Source of the DNA: JAJPKK01 sp963702755
Lineage (GTDB): Bacteria; Pseudomonadota; Alphaproteobacteria; Rhizobiales; Xanthobacteraceae
Reading direction: 5' to 3'
DNA: 64,000 nucleotides
Assembly: GCA_963702755.1 (NCBI GenBank)
Contig: CAVPDZ010000007.1
Span: 1 to 64,000 of the forward strand
A model generated the notes under the pieces. The model saw only the letters and a list, made by a program, of their open reading frames with translations, was not told the origin of the DNA and did not search any database. The translations under genes were made by a program, and so were the position numbers. Below are positions 9,444 through 19,148 of the stretch, piece by piece. Position 1 is the stretch's first letter, and each line of letters starts with the position of its first letter.

Positions 9444-10530
9444 TCAGTCCCCCGTCGAGGGTCGGGAAAGTCGAGCGCGGCGGAAGCCGTAATGGGCGAG
9501 CCAGCGCACATCGGATTCGAAGAAGGCGCGGAGGTCGGGCATGCCGTATTTCAGCATCGCGATGCGGTCGATGCCCAAGCCGAAGGCAAAGCCCTGATAC
9601 TCGTCAGGATCGATGCCGCAATTGCGCAGCACGTTGGGATGCACCATGCCGCAGCCCAGAATCTCCAGCCAGTCATTGCCGTCGCCGAAGCGGATTTCGC
9701 CGCTTGGTCCGCGAGCACTGGATGTCACCTCCAGCGACGGCTCGGTGAACGGGAAAAAGCTCGGCCGGGCGCGCATCTCAATTGCGTCGACCTCGAAAAA
9801 GGCCTTGCAGAATTCCTCCAGCATCCATTTCAGATGGCCCAGATGCGATGCCTTCGTCGATCACCAGGCCTTCGACCTGATGGAACATCGGCGTATGGGT
9901 CTGGTCGCTGTCGCAGCGATAGGTGCGGCCGGGGCAGATCACGCGGATCGGCGGCTTCTGCGTCAGCATGGTGCGCACCTGCACCGGCGAGGTGTGGGTG
10001 CGCAGCACGAGTTGCCGTGCCGTCCGGCTTCGCGCGGCGAAGATAGAACGTGTCGTGCATCTCGCCGCGCCGGATGGTCGGGCGGGAAATTCAGCTTGGT
10101 GAAGTTGTAGTCGTCGGTTTCGACGTCCGGCCCTTCGGCGACGGCAAAGCCCATGTCGGCGAAGATGGCGGTGATTTCGTCCATCACCTGGCTGATCGGG
10201 TGGATGCGGCCGATGTCCGCCGGATTGTCGGCGGTCGGCAGGGTGACGTCGACGGTCTCGGTATCGAGGCGCGCATCCAGGGCGGCGCCCTTGAGCACCT
10301 GGCGCCGCGCCGCGATGGCGTCGGTCGACGCGATCCTTGAGGCCGTTGATCTGCGGACCCTCGATCTTGCGCTCCTCGGGCGACATCTTGCCGAGCGTCG
10401 CCAGCAGCGCCGAGATCGAGCCCTTCTTGCCCAGCGCGGCGACGCGCACCTGCTTCGAGCGCCGCCTCGTCGGCGGCGGCATCGACCATGCGCGTCGAGT
10501 TCGGTTTCAAGAGCGGCGATGATCGGTCAT
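9444..10530 (-). CDS. pheS: Phenylalanine--tRNA ligase alpha subunit, frameshifted
   Basis: The catalytic subunit of phenylalanyl-tRNA synthetase. Class II motifs are visible in pieces: VDVTLPTADNPADIGRIHPI, the motif-2 region with VICPGRTYRCDSDQTHTPMF (as IRVICPGRTYR), FHQVEGLVID, and motif 3 in QGFAFGLGIDRIAMLKYGM. The span of 1087 bases matches the usual 360 residues. I start at the ATG beginning MTD, where two extra bases (an A after GATC and a C after GACGCG) restore LAALETELDA and MVDAAADEAALE. Further breaks lie near 10450, 10330, 10080 and 9840 and at the C-terminus. The end is within a few bases of the pheT start, as is usual. Confidence 0.85.
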
Positions 10531-10607
10531 GTCATCCTCGCGAAGCAACGGCGCGCGGCCGCGCGCCCTTGCACAAGGCCGATCGCGAGTTTCAAAGCGC
10601 GGAGCGC

Positions 10608-10967
10608 TCAGGCCGCGAGCGCAGCTTTCGCCTTGCCGACGATCGCCTCGAACGCCACCGGCTCGTGAATGGCAAGATCGGACAGAACCTTGCGATCGAT
10701 CGTGATCCCGGCCTTGCCGAGGCCGTCGATAAATCGGCTGTAGGTGAGGCCGAACTGGCGCACCGCGGCGTTGATGCGCTGGATCCACAGCGCGCGGAAG
10801 GTGCGCTTGCGCCGCTTGCGGTCGCGGAAGGCATATTGGTTGGCCTTCTCGACCGCCTGCTTGGCGACGCGGATGGTGTTCTTGCGCCGGCCGTAATAGC
10901 CCTTGGCGGCCTTGAGAACCTTCTTGTGCTTGGCGTGTCCGGTGACGCCCCGTTTGACGCGGGCCAT
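10608..10967 (-). CDS. rplT: 50S ribosomal protein L20
   Basis: Intact at 119 residues, the family length, beginning MARVKRGVTGHAKHKKVLKA and containing the diagnostic basic helix region GYYGRRKNTIRVAKQAVEKA. L20 binds 23S rRNA early in assembly of the large subunit. It follows rpmI and precedes pheS on the same strand, the usual alphaproteobacterial order. A good Shine-Dalgarno (AAGGAGAT) precedes the ATG. Confidence 0.98.
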   Translation of the reverse strand: MARVKRGVTGHAKHKKVLKAAKGYYGRRKNTIRVAKQAVEKANQYAFRDRKRRKRTFRALWIQRINAAVRQFGLTYSRFIDGLGKAGITIDRKVLSDLAIHEPVAFEAIVGKAKAALAA

Positions 10968-11037
10968 GGCAAATCTCCTTGCAAATCATGCTTGTCGTGG
11001 CCGCGCGGGGCGGCCGGGATCGCGAGCCGAGCCCGAA

Positions 11038-11238
11038 TTAACTGTTGGGCAGCCAGTACTTGACGATGCGGTCACCGTCGGTCTTGAACATGACCTTGGT
11101 GCCGCGATGGTCGCGGATCTGCTTGGTCGACCGCTTGATCATGCCATGGCGTTTGCCGGACTGGGCAAACAGCACCTTGCCGGTGCCGGTGACCTTGAAG
11201 CGCTTCTTGGCGCCCGACTTGGTCTTGAGCTTGGGCAT
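11038..11238 (-). CDS. rpmI: 50S ribosomal protein L35
   Basis: Starting at MPKLKTKSGAKKRFKVTGTG the protein has 66 residues, exactly the usual length, and a strong AGGAGAG site lies just upstream. The frame is open for 16 more codons, but those residues are not part of the family. It is the first gene of the rpmI-rplT-pheS-pheT cluster; infC is not adjacent. Confidence 0.97.
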   Translation of the reverse strand: MPKLKTKSGAKKRFKVTGTGKVLFAQSGKRHGMIKRSTKQIRDHRGTKVMFKTDGDRIVKYWLPNS

Positions 11239-11493
11239 TTGGCTCTCCTTTTCCGGCCTCGACACAGGCGTTGCCGCCGGGTCCACCGGTTGATGCTCGA
11301 TGGAGCGGAATTGCTCGCTTGAGCGTGCTGATTGAGCACTTCACCGCCGCCACGGCAGCCCTTCGGCCGGGCAGGCGGGAGGCCGGCGTTATGGCAGAGC
11401 GCCTCGAAAATGGCAACTAAATTGCCATCAAGATCGTATCTGCTTGCGAACTCGGGGACACCCCCGACGTCATAGGCTGGGAAAGCCCAAAAG

Positions 11494-12243
11494 ATGGCCC
11501 ACGTTTCGGTTCAATCCACCGCGGCGGCGCCGCGCACCGCGCAGTCCGGCGGGCTCCGGCGGATACTTTTCGGCGTGCTGATCGTCGCGATCGCCGTGAT
11601 CCTCATCCCCTACGTGATTGCGCCCTTTTATCGCGTGGTCGATCCGGTCTCCACCTTGATGCTGTGGCGCTGGGCGACGGGTGCTCGGGTCGAGCGCAGC
11701 TGGGTTCCGATGTCCCACATCGCCCCGGCGCTGCCTCGCGCGGTCATCGTCGCCGAAGACGATCGCTTTTGCGCGCATCACGGCGTCGATTTCCGCGAAT
11801 TCCGCAAGGTCGTGCAGGCGCATATGCACGGCGTGCGCCGCGTCCGCGGCGGTTCCGGGCTTACCCAGCAGCTCGCCAAGAACCTGTTCCTGTGGCCGGG
11901 CCGCAGCTATGTGCGCAAGGCTTTCGAGGTGCCGCTTGCGCTGTGGATCGACCTCGTGATCCCGAAGCGCCGGCAGCTTGAAATCTATCTCAACGTCGCC
12001 GAATGGGGGCCGCACGGGGAATTCGGCGCCGAAGCAGCTGCCCGCCGCGCGTTTCGCAAGCCCGCGTCGGAGGTCAGCGCGTCCGAGGCAGCGCTCCTGG
12101 CCGCGACGTTGCCCAATCCAATCCGGCGCGACGCGCGGCAACCAAGCCCTGGCCTGCGGCGCCTCGCCGCGACCGACGCGGCGCGCTCAGCCCGCAGCAG
12201 CGACAGCGATCGCTGCGTCCGGTCGTCGTCTTCGCGCGGATAA
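11494..12243 (+). CDS. mtgA: Monofunctional peptidoglycan glycosyltransferase
   Basis: A GT51 enzyme that polymerises lipid II into glycan strands at the inner membrane. One N-terminal membrane helix (RILFGVLIVAIAVILIPYVI, about residues 23-42) is followed by the GT51 motifs in order: VIVAEDDRFCAHHGVDFRE with the catalytic Glu, GGSGLTQQLAKNLFLWPGRS, RKAFEVPLALWID, and KRRQLEIYLNVAEWG. There is no transpeptidase domain, so it is the MtgA type. The last 25 residues are Ser/Arg-rich and may be out of frame after GLRRLAAT, since the neighbouring frame has a more usual composition there. Confidence 0.93.
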   Translation: MAHVSVQSTAAAPRTAQSGGLRRILFGVLIVAIAVILIPYVIAPFYRVVDPVSTLMLWRWATGARVERSWVPMSHIAPALPRAVIVAEDDRFCAHHGVDFREFRKVVQAHMHGVRRVRGGSGLTQQLAKNLFLWPGRSYVRKAFEVPLALWIDLVIPKRRQLEIYLNVAEWGPHGEFGAEAAARRAFRKPASEVSASEAALLAATLPNPIRRDARQPSPGLRRLAATDAARSARSSDSDRCVRSSSSRG

Positions 12244-12373
12244 GGTTCGCTCCCAATTGCCGGGCAGCGCGGGGAAAATGCGCTAGCCACCGCGCGTTGC
12301 ATCCATTATAAGCCCGGTCTCCACCGGAAATCATCGGCGCTTGCCGCCGTCAAAAGAATGCCAGGAGACCACC

Positions 12374-12559
12374 ATGGCTGTGCCGAAACGAAAAACCTCG
12401 CCGTCGCGACGCGGCATGCGACGTTCCGCCGATGCGGTCAAGGCGCCGACCTATGTCGAGGACAAGGATTCGGGCGAACTGCGCCGCCCCCATCACGTCG
12501 ACCTCAAGACCGGCATGTATCGCGGTCGCCAGATCCTCAAGCCAAAGTCCGAGGTCTGA
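12374..12559 (+). CDS. rpmF: 50S ribosomal protein L32
   Basis: A 61-residue protein with the diagnostic start MAVPKRKTSPSRRGMRRSAD. Like other alphaproteobacterial L32 proteins it lacks a zinc-binding Cys set; the Cys positions are replaced (PTYVEDKDSGELRRPHHVDL). A Shine-Dalgarno CAGGAGA lies 8 bases upstream. The stop falls in a short direct repeat of the coding end (AGTCCGAGGTCTGA twice). mtgA followed by rpmF is a conserved alphaproteobacterial pair. Confidence 0.97.
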   Translation: MAVPKRKTSPSRRGMRRSADAVKAPTYVEDKDSGELRRPHHVDLKTGMYRGRQILKPKSEV

Positions 12560-12631
12560 AGTCCGAGGTCTGACGGCAGCCATCCCGAACGTGGATGAGG
12601 CGGGCACGAATTCCAACGCGGAGACATCTTC

Positions 12632-13042
12632 ATGCTTGGCGTGCCGCTGCTGATCATCCCGTTCGCGATCTACAACATCGCTGCCTTCCTCCTGACTTTC
12701 AGTTGGGACACCAAGATCTGGGCAATCCCGCTCACGACCGGCGAGACCGTGACGCCCACGGCCGGCGACGCCATCGTCGCGGGCTCGATCCTGCTGCTGC
12801 TCATTGAAATGGTGCGGGCCGCCCGGGTAGGCCGGGGCGCCTTCATGGATCACATCCTGTCGTTGCTGCTCTTCATCGGCATGACCGTCGAATTCCTGAT
12901 GGTGCCGCAAGTCGCGACGGTGACGTTCCTGCTTCTCCTCGTCATCAGCTTCGTCGACGCGGTCGGCGGCTTTGCCATCGCCATGCGGGCGGCGCCGCGA
13001 CGCGTCGCCGTCACCGAGGTGCAGCACGTGCATCCGGCCTGA
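12632..13042 (+). CDS. Small integral membrane protein, function unknown
   Basis: A 136-residue protein with four predicted membrane segments: LLIIPFAIYNIAAFLLTF, AGDAIVAGSILLLLIEMV, HILSLLLFIGMTVEFLMV and VTFLLLLVISFVDAVGGF. The ATG follows GCGGAGACATCTTC. I recognise no named family. The 20-base gap to the next gene suggests co-transcription, but no functional link is evident. Confidence 0.75.
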   Translation: MLGVPLLIIPFAIYNIAAFLLTFSWDTKIWAIPLTTGETVTPTAGDAIVAGSILLLLIEMVRAARVGRGAFMDHILSLLLFIGMTVEFLMVPQVATVTFLLLLVISFVDAVGGFAIAMRAAPRRVAVTEVQHVHPA

Positions 13043-13061
13043 GCGCTGGACCCATCCCGAG

Positions 13062-14643
13062 ATGTTCCGCGATTTCCATAGCCCCGGCCGCTCGCCGGTC
13101 TTCGCCTGCGAGGGCATGGCGGCGACGTCGCATCCGATCGCAAGCACGATCGCGGTCGATACGCTCCGATCGGGCGGCACCGCGGCCGATGCGGCGGTGG
13201 CGGCAATCGCGGCGCTCGGCGTGCTCGAACCGCACATGACGGGCATCGGCGGCGACTGCTTCTGCCTCGTCGCCAAGCCGGGCGCGCCGGTGTGGGGCTA
13301 CAACGGGTCCGGTCGCGCCGGCGCCGCGGCGCGTGCCGAACTGCTGGTGGCGCAGGGCATTCGGACGATCGAACCCAAGTCGGTGCATTCGGTGACGGTG
13401 CCGGGCGCTGTCGAGGCCTGGGCCACGGTGCTCGAGCATCACGGCCGCTTCGGCCTCGACCGCGCGCTCGCCTCCGCAATCCACTATGCGGAGGAGGGCT
13501 TCCCGGTTGCTCCGCGCATCGCCTACGACTGGGCGCACCTCGTCGAGGGATTGCGCGCCGATCCCGCTGCCGCGCGGCATTATCTGATCAACGGCAACGC
13601 CCCGCAGCCGGGCGATGTCATGCGCTTCCCGGCACTCGCCGCCACGCTCAAGTCGATTGCCGCGCGCGGTCCGCGCGCGTTCTACGAGGATGCGGCGACA
13701 GAGATCGTGGCAACGCTCAAGGCCCGCGGCTCATGGCTGACCACGGACGACTTCGCGCGCCACAAGGGCGAAGCGGCCGAGCCGATCATGACCAACTATC
13801 GCGGGCTCGACGTCGTCGAGATGCCGCCCAACGGCCAGGGCCTGGTGGCGCTGGTGATGCTCAACATCCTCGAATATTTCGACATCAACTCGCTCGATCC
13901 GCGCGGCGCCGAGCGCTTCCATATCGCGCTTGAAGCTGCGCGGATGGCCTATGGCGTGCGCGATGCGCATGTGGCCGATCCGGCCTACATGCGCGTGTCG
14001 GTCCCTTCGCTGATCGACAAAGGCTTTGCCGGCGACCTCGCGAACCGCATCGACCGCAGCAAGCGGGTGAAGCTGCCGGAGGCGCCGACGCCCGGCAGCG
14101 ATACGGTCTACGTGACCGTCGTCGATCGCGACCGCATGGCGGTGTCGATCATCAATTCGCTCTACAGCCAGTTCGGCTCCGGCATCGCGACCGAGAAGAC
14201 GGGGATCATGCTGCACAATCGCGGCGCCTGCTTCACGGTCGATCCGAACCATCCGAACGCGATCGGCCCGTCGAAGCGGCCGATGAACACCATCATCCCG
14301 GCGCTCGGCCTGCGCGACGGCCGCTGCGAATTGTCATTCGGCGTCATGGGCGCGCATTTCCAGCCTATGGGCCATACCCAGGTCATCACCAACATCGTCG
14401 ATTTCGGCATGGACGTGCAGGCGGCGATCGATGCGCCCCGCGCCTTCTTCGAGGGGCCCGTTACGCTCGTCGAGCGCGGCATTCCCGCGGACACGATCGC
14501 TGGGTCTGAAAGCGCGCGGCCACGAAGTTCTGGTCTCGCCCTACCCGATGGGCGGCGGCCAGGCCATTGCGATCGACTGGCAACGCGGCGTGCTGATCGG
14601 CGGATCGGACCCCCGTAAGGACGGCTGCGCCGCGGGCTATTGA
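13062..14643 (+). CDS. Gamma-glutamyltransferase family protein, one frameshift
   Basis: An Ntn-hydrolase of the gamma-glutamyltransferase family, normally made as a precursor that cleaves itself before a nucleophilic Thr. It starts MFRDFHSPGRSPVFACEGMA with the family block VDTLRSGGTAADAAVAA and EPHMTGIGGDCFCLV. The candidate nucleophile lies in PGSDTVYVTVVDRDRMAVS, followed by GPSKRPMNTIIPALGLRDGR. There is no signal peptide, so it is a cytoplasmic type. A single extra G near 14510 shifts the frame; with it removed the C-terminus reads AGLKARGHEVLVSPYPMGGG and ends at 14643. The substrate cannot be told from the sequence. Confidence 0.88.
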
Positions 14644-14659
14644 AGTCCGCGTTCCGCGA

Positions 14660-14947
14660 TTACCGGCTTTCGTGAACCGACCGGCCGGCCTCCGTCGGCG
14701 CATGCATCATCGCCGCATAAGTATTCACCGCCTGCTCGGGCTCGGCACGCCGGCGCTCCCGCGTCTGCGGATCGCCGGCCGCGGTCGCAATGAGATGGCT
14801 GAGAAAAGGCGCGCTGGTGCGGACCGCGGGCGTGAGACTGCGGTGCGGCTGCAGCGGTTCGACCGGCACCAACGCGCGCCCTGTGTTCTCGGCGGAGCAC
14901 GTATGCGCATCATCGGCAAAATGTTGCACGTTCGCCTCCTGTCTCAT
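14660..14947 (-). CDS. Small conserved-looking hypothetical protein
   Basis: A 95-residue minus-strand frame starting MRQEANVQHFADDAHTCSAE. The segment RTSAPFLSHLIATAAGDPQT followed by RERRRAEPEQAVNTYAA resembles a short protein common in Bradyrhizobium relatives, as I recall; no function is known. A perfect palindrome (14950-14964) covers the expected ribosome-binding region directly upstream of the ATG. The opposite-strand frames here look like shadows. Confidence 0.5.
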   Translation of the reverse strand: MRQEANVQHFADDAHTCSAENTGRALVPVEPLQPHRSLTPAVRTSAPFLSHLIATAAGDPQTRERRRAEPEQAVNTYAAMMHAPTEAGRSVHESR

Positions 14948-14949
14948 TT

Positions 14950-14964
14950 CGGGACATTGTCCCG
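14950..14964. promoter_or_regulatory. 15-bp perfect palindrome CGGGACATTGTCCCG
   Basis: Seven-base arms around a single T, lying two bases upstream of the ATG of the small minus-strand gene. This position suits an operator or a translation-blocking hairpin for that gene. Confidence 0.4.
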
Positions 14965-15202
14965 CGTTCGACGAGGTCGTTGCAACGGCCATGCCGAGCA
15001 ACAAAGGCCTGTGTCAGATGCCAGGTCGCGGCAACGGAGCGGCGGCAACGATCACTCGGACGATTAAATCCGGAAGGAGGCTTTTCGTTCGCGCCTCAAG
15101 AAATCGAAGGAGATTTTTATACTTAATTATTTCCTGGCGGCTAACGTTCCCCGAACATCTTAGATCTCCTTCGCTTGTTGCTCGCAGACTGGGTGAATCG
15201 CC

Positions 15203-16948
15203 ATGGCTGGCGCGGATAGTTCTCGATTGGCCAGAACAAGTTACGTCCGCGACATGACCGAAATCGCCGTCTCGATCGGCGAAGCCGGTTACCGCTGGGA
15301 CATCGAATCCGATGTCCTGGATTGGAGCAGCAACGCGTGCAGCCTGTTGAATATTCCCGACGTGGCCATGATCGCGACCGGCCGCTGTTTCGGCCGGTTT
15401 CTCGCCACCGACAACACCCAATCGCGTTTCGAAGCGGTGATGAAGTCGCCGTTGCAGGACACCGGCGGCGGTGTCGGATACCAGGTGCAATATGCGATTC
15501 GTCCCAGTTCGGCGATGACGCCATTTTGGGTGGAGGACACCGGGCGGTGGTTCGTCGGCGCCGGAGGGCGGCCGGCGCGCGCCCATGGCGTGATCCGGAT
15601 CGTCAACGAACGGCGAGCCCAGCATGAGCGGCTCACTTATCTTTCGCGCTATGACGATCTGACGGGCGAGCTCAATCGGCGCTGCCTTACCGAGATTCTT
15701 GCCGCTGCGCTCGAGGACGCCACCAAGTTTCGCACCTCGTTCGGCTTCCTGATCGTCTCGGTCGATGATCTCGCGCGGATCAACGAGGGTCACGGCTACG
15801 GGATCGGCGATGAGGTCATCGCCGCCTGCGCCAAGCGGCTGAGATCGAAAATCCGCGGCGCCGACACGCTGGGCCGCCTTTCCGGCAACAAGTTCGGCGT
15901 TATCCTCAAGGAATGCGTGCCCGACAACCTTGCGTCGGCGGCGGAGCGCTTTCTCATCACCATGCGCGACGATGTGGTCAGGACCAGCGCCGGACCGGTC
16001 GCCATCACGGCCTCGGTCGGCGGCATCGTTGCGCCGCGCCATGCTCACACCGTCGCCGATGTTCTGGGGCGGGCCCACGAGGCACTGAGCGCGGGCAAGC
16101 ACAAACGGCGCGGCGCGGTCGAGGTTTTCCGCCCTAGTGTCGAGCGTGATGCCATTCGCCGCGAAAACATGCGGGCGAGCGACGAAATCATCAGTGCGCT
16201 CAATGAGCGGCGGCTGATTGCCGCTTATGAGCCCGTGGTCGAGACGGCGTCGCGCCGCCCCGCATTCCACGAATGCCTGATGCGCATCCGCCGCTCCGAC
16301 GGATCGATCGTCACCGCGCACGAGATCATGCCGATCGCCGAACGTATCGGACTCGTGCGCCTGATCGATCACCGGATGCTGGAACTCGCGATCGCTGAAC
16401 TGACGGCGGTCCCGAACCTGCGGCTCAGCCTGAACGTCTCGCCCTCCTCCACGATCGACGTCGCCTGGTGGCAGGCCTTGATGGCTTCGCTCGCGAGCGA
16501 CACCTCGCTTGCTCAGCGGCTGATCGTCGAAATCACCGAGAGCGCCGCCATCCAGGACATCGACGAAACGCGCGGCTTCGTCACGCGCCTCAAGGATCTG
16601 GGCTGCCGCATCGCGATCGACGACTTCGGCGCGGGCTACACCTCGTTCCGCACCATCCGCAAGCTCGGGGTCGATATCCTCAAGATCGACGGCGGTTTCA
16701 TCAAGAACCTGCCGTCATCGCCCGACGACCAGGCGTTCGCCCGTATGCTGATCGAGCTTGCACATCATCTCGGCCTGCAGACGGTGGCCGAATGGGTACA
16801 GGACTCCACCACCGCCGCGATGCTCGCGAATTGGGGGTGCACCTACCTGCAAGGGGCGCTGATCGGGCCGGCGAGCGTTTCGCCGCCGTGGTCGGCAGCG
16901 CAATCGGAGCCAGCGCCGGTGCTGCTCGCACCGGCACATCGGCACTAG
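15203..16948 (+). CDS. GGDEF/EAL protein with degenerate GGDEF, probable c-di-GMP phosphodiesterase
   Basis: A 581-residue signalling protein: a PAS-like sensor (about residues 15-130, RWDIESDVLDWSSNACSLLN), a GGDEF domain (about 150-305) and an EAL domain (about 325-560). The GGDEF signature is replaced by SGNKF in LGRLSGNKFGVI, so cyclase activity should be lost. The EAL domain keeps its acidic and metal residues: HECLMRI for EAL, LSLNVSPSS, IVEITESA, IAIDDFGAGYTSF, DILKIDGGFI and QTVAEWVQD. It should therefore hydrolyse c-di-GMP. No membrane segment is seen. A start at the internal ATG at 15254 is possible. Confidence 0.9.
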   Translation: MAGADSSRLARTSYVRDMTEIAVSIGEAGYRWDIESDVLDWSSNACSLLNIPDVAMIATGRCFGRFLATDNTQSRFEAVMKSPLQDTGGGVGYQVQYAIRPSSAMTPFWVEDTGRWFVGAGGRPARAHGVIRIVNERRAQHERLTYLSRYDDLTGELNRRCLTEILAAALEDATKFRTSFGFLIVSVDDLARINEGHGYGIGDEVIAACAKRLRSKIRGADTLGRLSGNKFGVILKECVPDNLASAAERFLITMRDDVVRTSAGPVAITASVGGIVAPRHAHTVADVLGRAHEALSAGKHKRRGAVEVFRPSVERDAIRRENMRASDEIISALNERRLIAAYEPVVETASRRPAFHECLMRIRRSDGSIVTAHEIMPIAERIGLVRLIDHRMLELAIAELTAVPNLRLSLNVSPSSTIDVAWWQALMASLASDTSLAQRLIVEITESAAIQDIDETRGFVTRLKDLGCRIAIDDFGAGYTSFRTIRKLGVDILKIDGGFIKNLPSSPDDQAFARMLIELAHHLGLQTVAEWVQDSTTAAMLANWGCTYLQGALIGPASVSPPWSAAQSEPAPVLLAPAHRH

Positions 16949-16978
16949 CGGCGACGAGGTCGCCGCTGTCAGCGGAAA

Positions 16979-17590
16979 CTAGCTTTTCGTTTCGGTCAGG
17001 CGATCGAGCCGCTTCTGGACATCGTCGAGTTGGCGCTTGAGATCGTCGATCTCGCCGCCGCCCGCGGCCGGCCCAGCAGGCGCCGAAGCCGCGGCCTTTT
17101 CAGCCTCGGCGTTCTGGCTCTCGCGGCGGGCGAAGGGCGCGAACATCGCGAAGGCGCGCTCGAACATCTCCATGTTGCGCCGGACCTGATCCTCCAGCGC
17201 GCCGAACGGGCCGACGCCGAAGGCCTGGCTCAGTTGCTGGCGAAACTTCTCCTGCTCGCGCGTTAAAGATTCGATCGAGACTTCGAGATAGCGCGGTACC
17301 AGCATCTGCATGCTGTCGCCATAGAAGCGGATCAGCTGGCGCAGGAACGTGATGGGCAGAAGGTTCTGCCCACCCTTGTTCTCCTGCTCGAAGATGATCT
17401 GGGTCAGCACCGAGCGGGTGATGTCCTCGCCGGTCTTGGCGTCATAAACGATGAAGTCCTCGCCACTTTTGACCATCCCGGCAAGGTCTTCCAGCGTCAC
17501 ATAAGTGCTGGTCCCGGTATTGTAGAGCCGCCGGTTAGCGTACTTCTTGATGACGATCGGCTCTTCCGTCTTGGCCATCGCTGCCACCAT
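16979..17590 (-). CDS. phaR: Polyhydroxyalkanoate synthesis repressor PhaR
   Basis: PhaR binds both PHA granules and DNA and represses phasin genes until granules form. The N-terminal PHB accumulation DNA-binding domain is clear: IVIKKYANRRLYNTGTSTYV, then VYDAKTGEDITRSVLTQIIF. The second domain (LRQLIRFYGDSMQMLVPRYL) and an acidic/Ala tail with a final coiled-coil stretch (DDLKRQLDDVQKRLDRLTE) follow. I use the ATG at 17590 because GAGG lies 10 bases upstream; MAKTEEP at 17578 is also possible. It is divergent from phaA, the usual arrangement. Confidence 0.95.
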   Translation of the reverse strand: MVAAMAKTEEPIVIKKYANRRLYNTGTSTYVTLEDLAGMVKSGEDFIVYDAKTGEDITRSVLTQIIFEQENKGGQNLLPITFLRQLIRFYGDSMQMLVPRYLEVSIESLTREQEKFRQQLSQAFGVGPFGALEDQVRRNMEMFERAFAMFAPFARRESQNAEAEKAAASAPAGPAAGGGEIDDLKRQLDDVQKRLDRLTETKS

Positions 17591-17856
17591 GCCCACATCC
17601 TCGGCCGCTGTTGCCTGCATTGAAAGTATGCGCTTTTGCGGCGACAGGCCACTGTTTTATGTGCCATTTTCGCTTATCTCGAAGGGTGCGGCGCGGTGAA
17701 GTGTCCTGCCCGGCTCGATGGGAGATCGGCCAGTCCGGCGGTCCGATTGACTTTGGCAGGGTGCAGCGCCATTGACCTTGGCATCATTGCCGGCCCGAAG
17801 CGCCGGTCGAGCGGCCGAACCGAAACCCGAAACAACCCGCAACAAGGAGCTTTGTG

Positions 17857-19032
17857 ATGAAGGACGATATCGTCATCGTTGGAGCAGCGCGTACTCCGGT
17901 CGGGTCGTTCAACGGCGTGTTCGCGAACCTTGCCGCGCATGAGCTCGGCAAGACGGCGATCAAGGCGGCGCTGGAACGGGCGGGCGTCGAGGCGCCGCGG
18001 GTTTCGGAAGTGATCATGGGCCAGATCCTGACCGCCGGCGAAGGCCAGAACCCGGCCCGCCAGGCCTCGATCGCAGCCGGCATTCCGGTCGAAAGCCCCG
18101 CCTGGGCAGTGAACCAGCTTTGCGGCTCGGGCCTGCGTACGGTCGCGCTCGGCTATCAGGCTATTCTCAACGGCGACTCCGACGTCGTGGTCGCAGGCGG
18201 CCAGGAATCCATGAGCATGGCGCCGCACTGCGCCCATCTGCGCAACGGCGTGAAGATGGGCGACTTCCAGATGGTCGACACCATGATCAAGGACGGGCTG
18301 TGGGATGCCTTCAACGGCTATCACATGGGCAACACCGCCGAGAACGTCGCCAAGCAATGGCAGATCACCCGCGCCCAGCAGGATGAATTCGCGGTCGCCT
18401 CGCAGAACAAGGCCGAGGCCGCTCAGAAAGCCGGCCGCTTCAAGAGCGAGATCGCGCCGGTCACCGTCAAATCGCGCAAGGGCGACGTCATCGTCGATGC
18501 CGACGAATATCCCAAGCACGGCACCACCATCGAAGCGGTCGCCAAGCTGCGGCCGGCGTTCAGCAAGGATGGCACCGTGACCGCCGCCAACGCGTCGGGC
18601 ATCAATGACGGCGCCGCGGCCGTCGTGCTGATGAAGGCGAGCGAAGCTGCCAAGGAGAACCGCAAGGTACTGGCGCGCATCGTGTCCTGGGCGCATGCCG
18701 GCGTCGATCCGGCCATCATGGGCACGGGTCCGATCCCGGCGTCGCGCGCCGCGCTCAAGAAGGCGGGCTGGAAGATCGACGACCTCGATCTCGTCGAAGC
18801 GAACGAAGCGTTCGCCGCCCAGGCTTGCGCCGTCAACAAGGACCTCGGCTGGGATACCGGCAAGGTCAACGTCAATGGCGGCGCCATCGCGCTCGGCCAT
18901 CCGATCGGCGCGTCAGGCGCGCGCGTGCTCGTGACGCTGCTCTACGAAATGGAGCGCCGCAACGCCAAGAAGGGCCTCGCGACGCTCTGCATCGGCGGCG
19001 GCATGGGCATCGCCATGTGCTTGGAGCGGTGA
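17857..19032 (+). CDS. phaA: Acetyl-CoA C-acetyltransferase (beta-ketothiolase)
   Basis: Condenses two acetyl-CoA to acetoacetyl-CoA, the first step of poly-3-hydroxybutyrate synthesis. The 391-residue protein has the full thiolase II signature set: nucleophile Cys89 in VNQLCGSGLRTV, His348 in GGAIALGHPIGASGAR and Cys378 in CIGGGMGIAMC. The ATG follows AAGGAGCTTTGTG; the preceding GTG is less well spaced. No phaB follows, so the reductase must be elsewhere. phaR is divergent on the other side. Confidence 0.97.
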   Translation: MKDDIVIVGAARTPVGSFNGVFANLAAHELGKTAIKAALERAGVEAPRVSEVIMGQILTAGEGQNPARQASIAAGIPVESPAWAVNQLCGSGLRTVALGYQAILNGDSDVVVAGGQESMSMAPHCAHLRNGVKMGDFQMVDTMIKDGLWDAFNGYHMGNTAENVAKQWQITRAQQDEFAVASQNKAEAAQKAGRFKSEIAPVTVKSRKGDVIVDADEYPKHGTTIEAVAKLRPAFSKDGTVTAANASGINDGAAAVVLMKASEAAKENRKVLARIVSWAHAGVDPAIMGTGPIPASRAALKKAGWKIDDLDLVEANEAFAAQACAVNKDLGWDTGKVNVNGGAIALGHPIGASGARVLVTLLYEMERRNAKKGLATLCIGGGMGIAMCLER

Positions 19033-19047
19033 GGGCATCCGCGACGC

Positions 19048-19131
19048 GTAGGGCGGATTAGCGCAGCGTAATCCGCCACCATATCTCAACCGCGGCCCGA
19101 CGGCGCAATACGCTTCGCTATTGCGCCCTAA
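19048..19131. repeat. Two REP-like hairpins between convergent genes
   Basis: The first hairpin, 19048-19077, has arms GGCGGATTA / TAATCCGCC. The second, 19102-19131, has arms GGCGCAATA / TATTGCGCC and belongs to the same family as 48479-48554. They lie between the ends of phaA and the bicupin gene and may terminate transcription from both sides. Confidence 0.75.
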
Positions 19132-19148
19132 GTCGCCCCAGACGCCGG

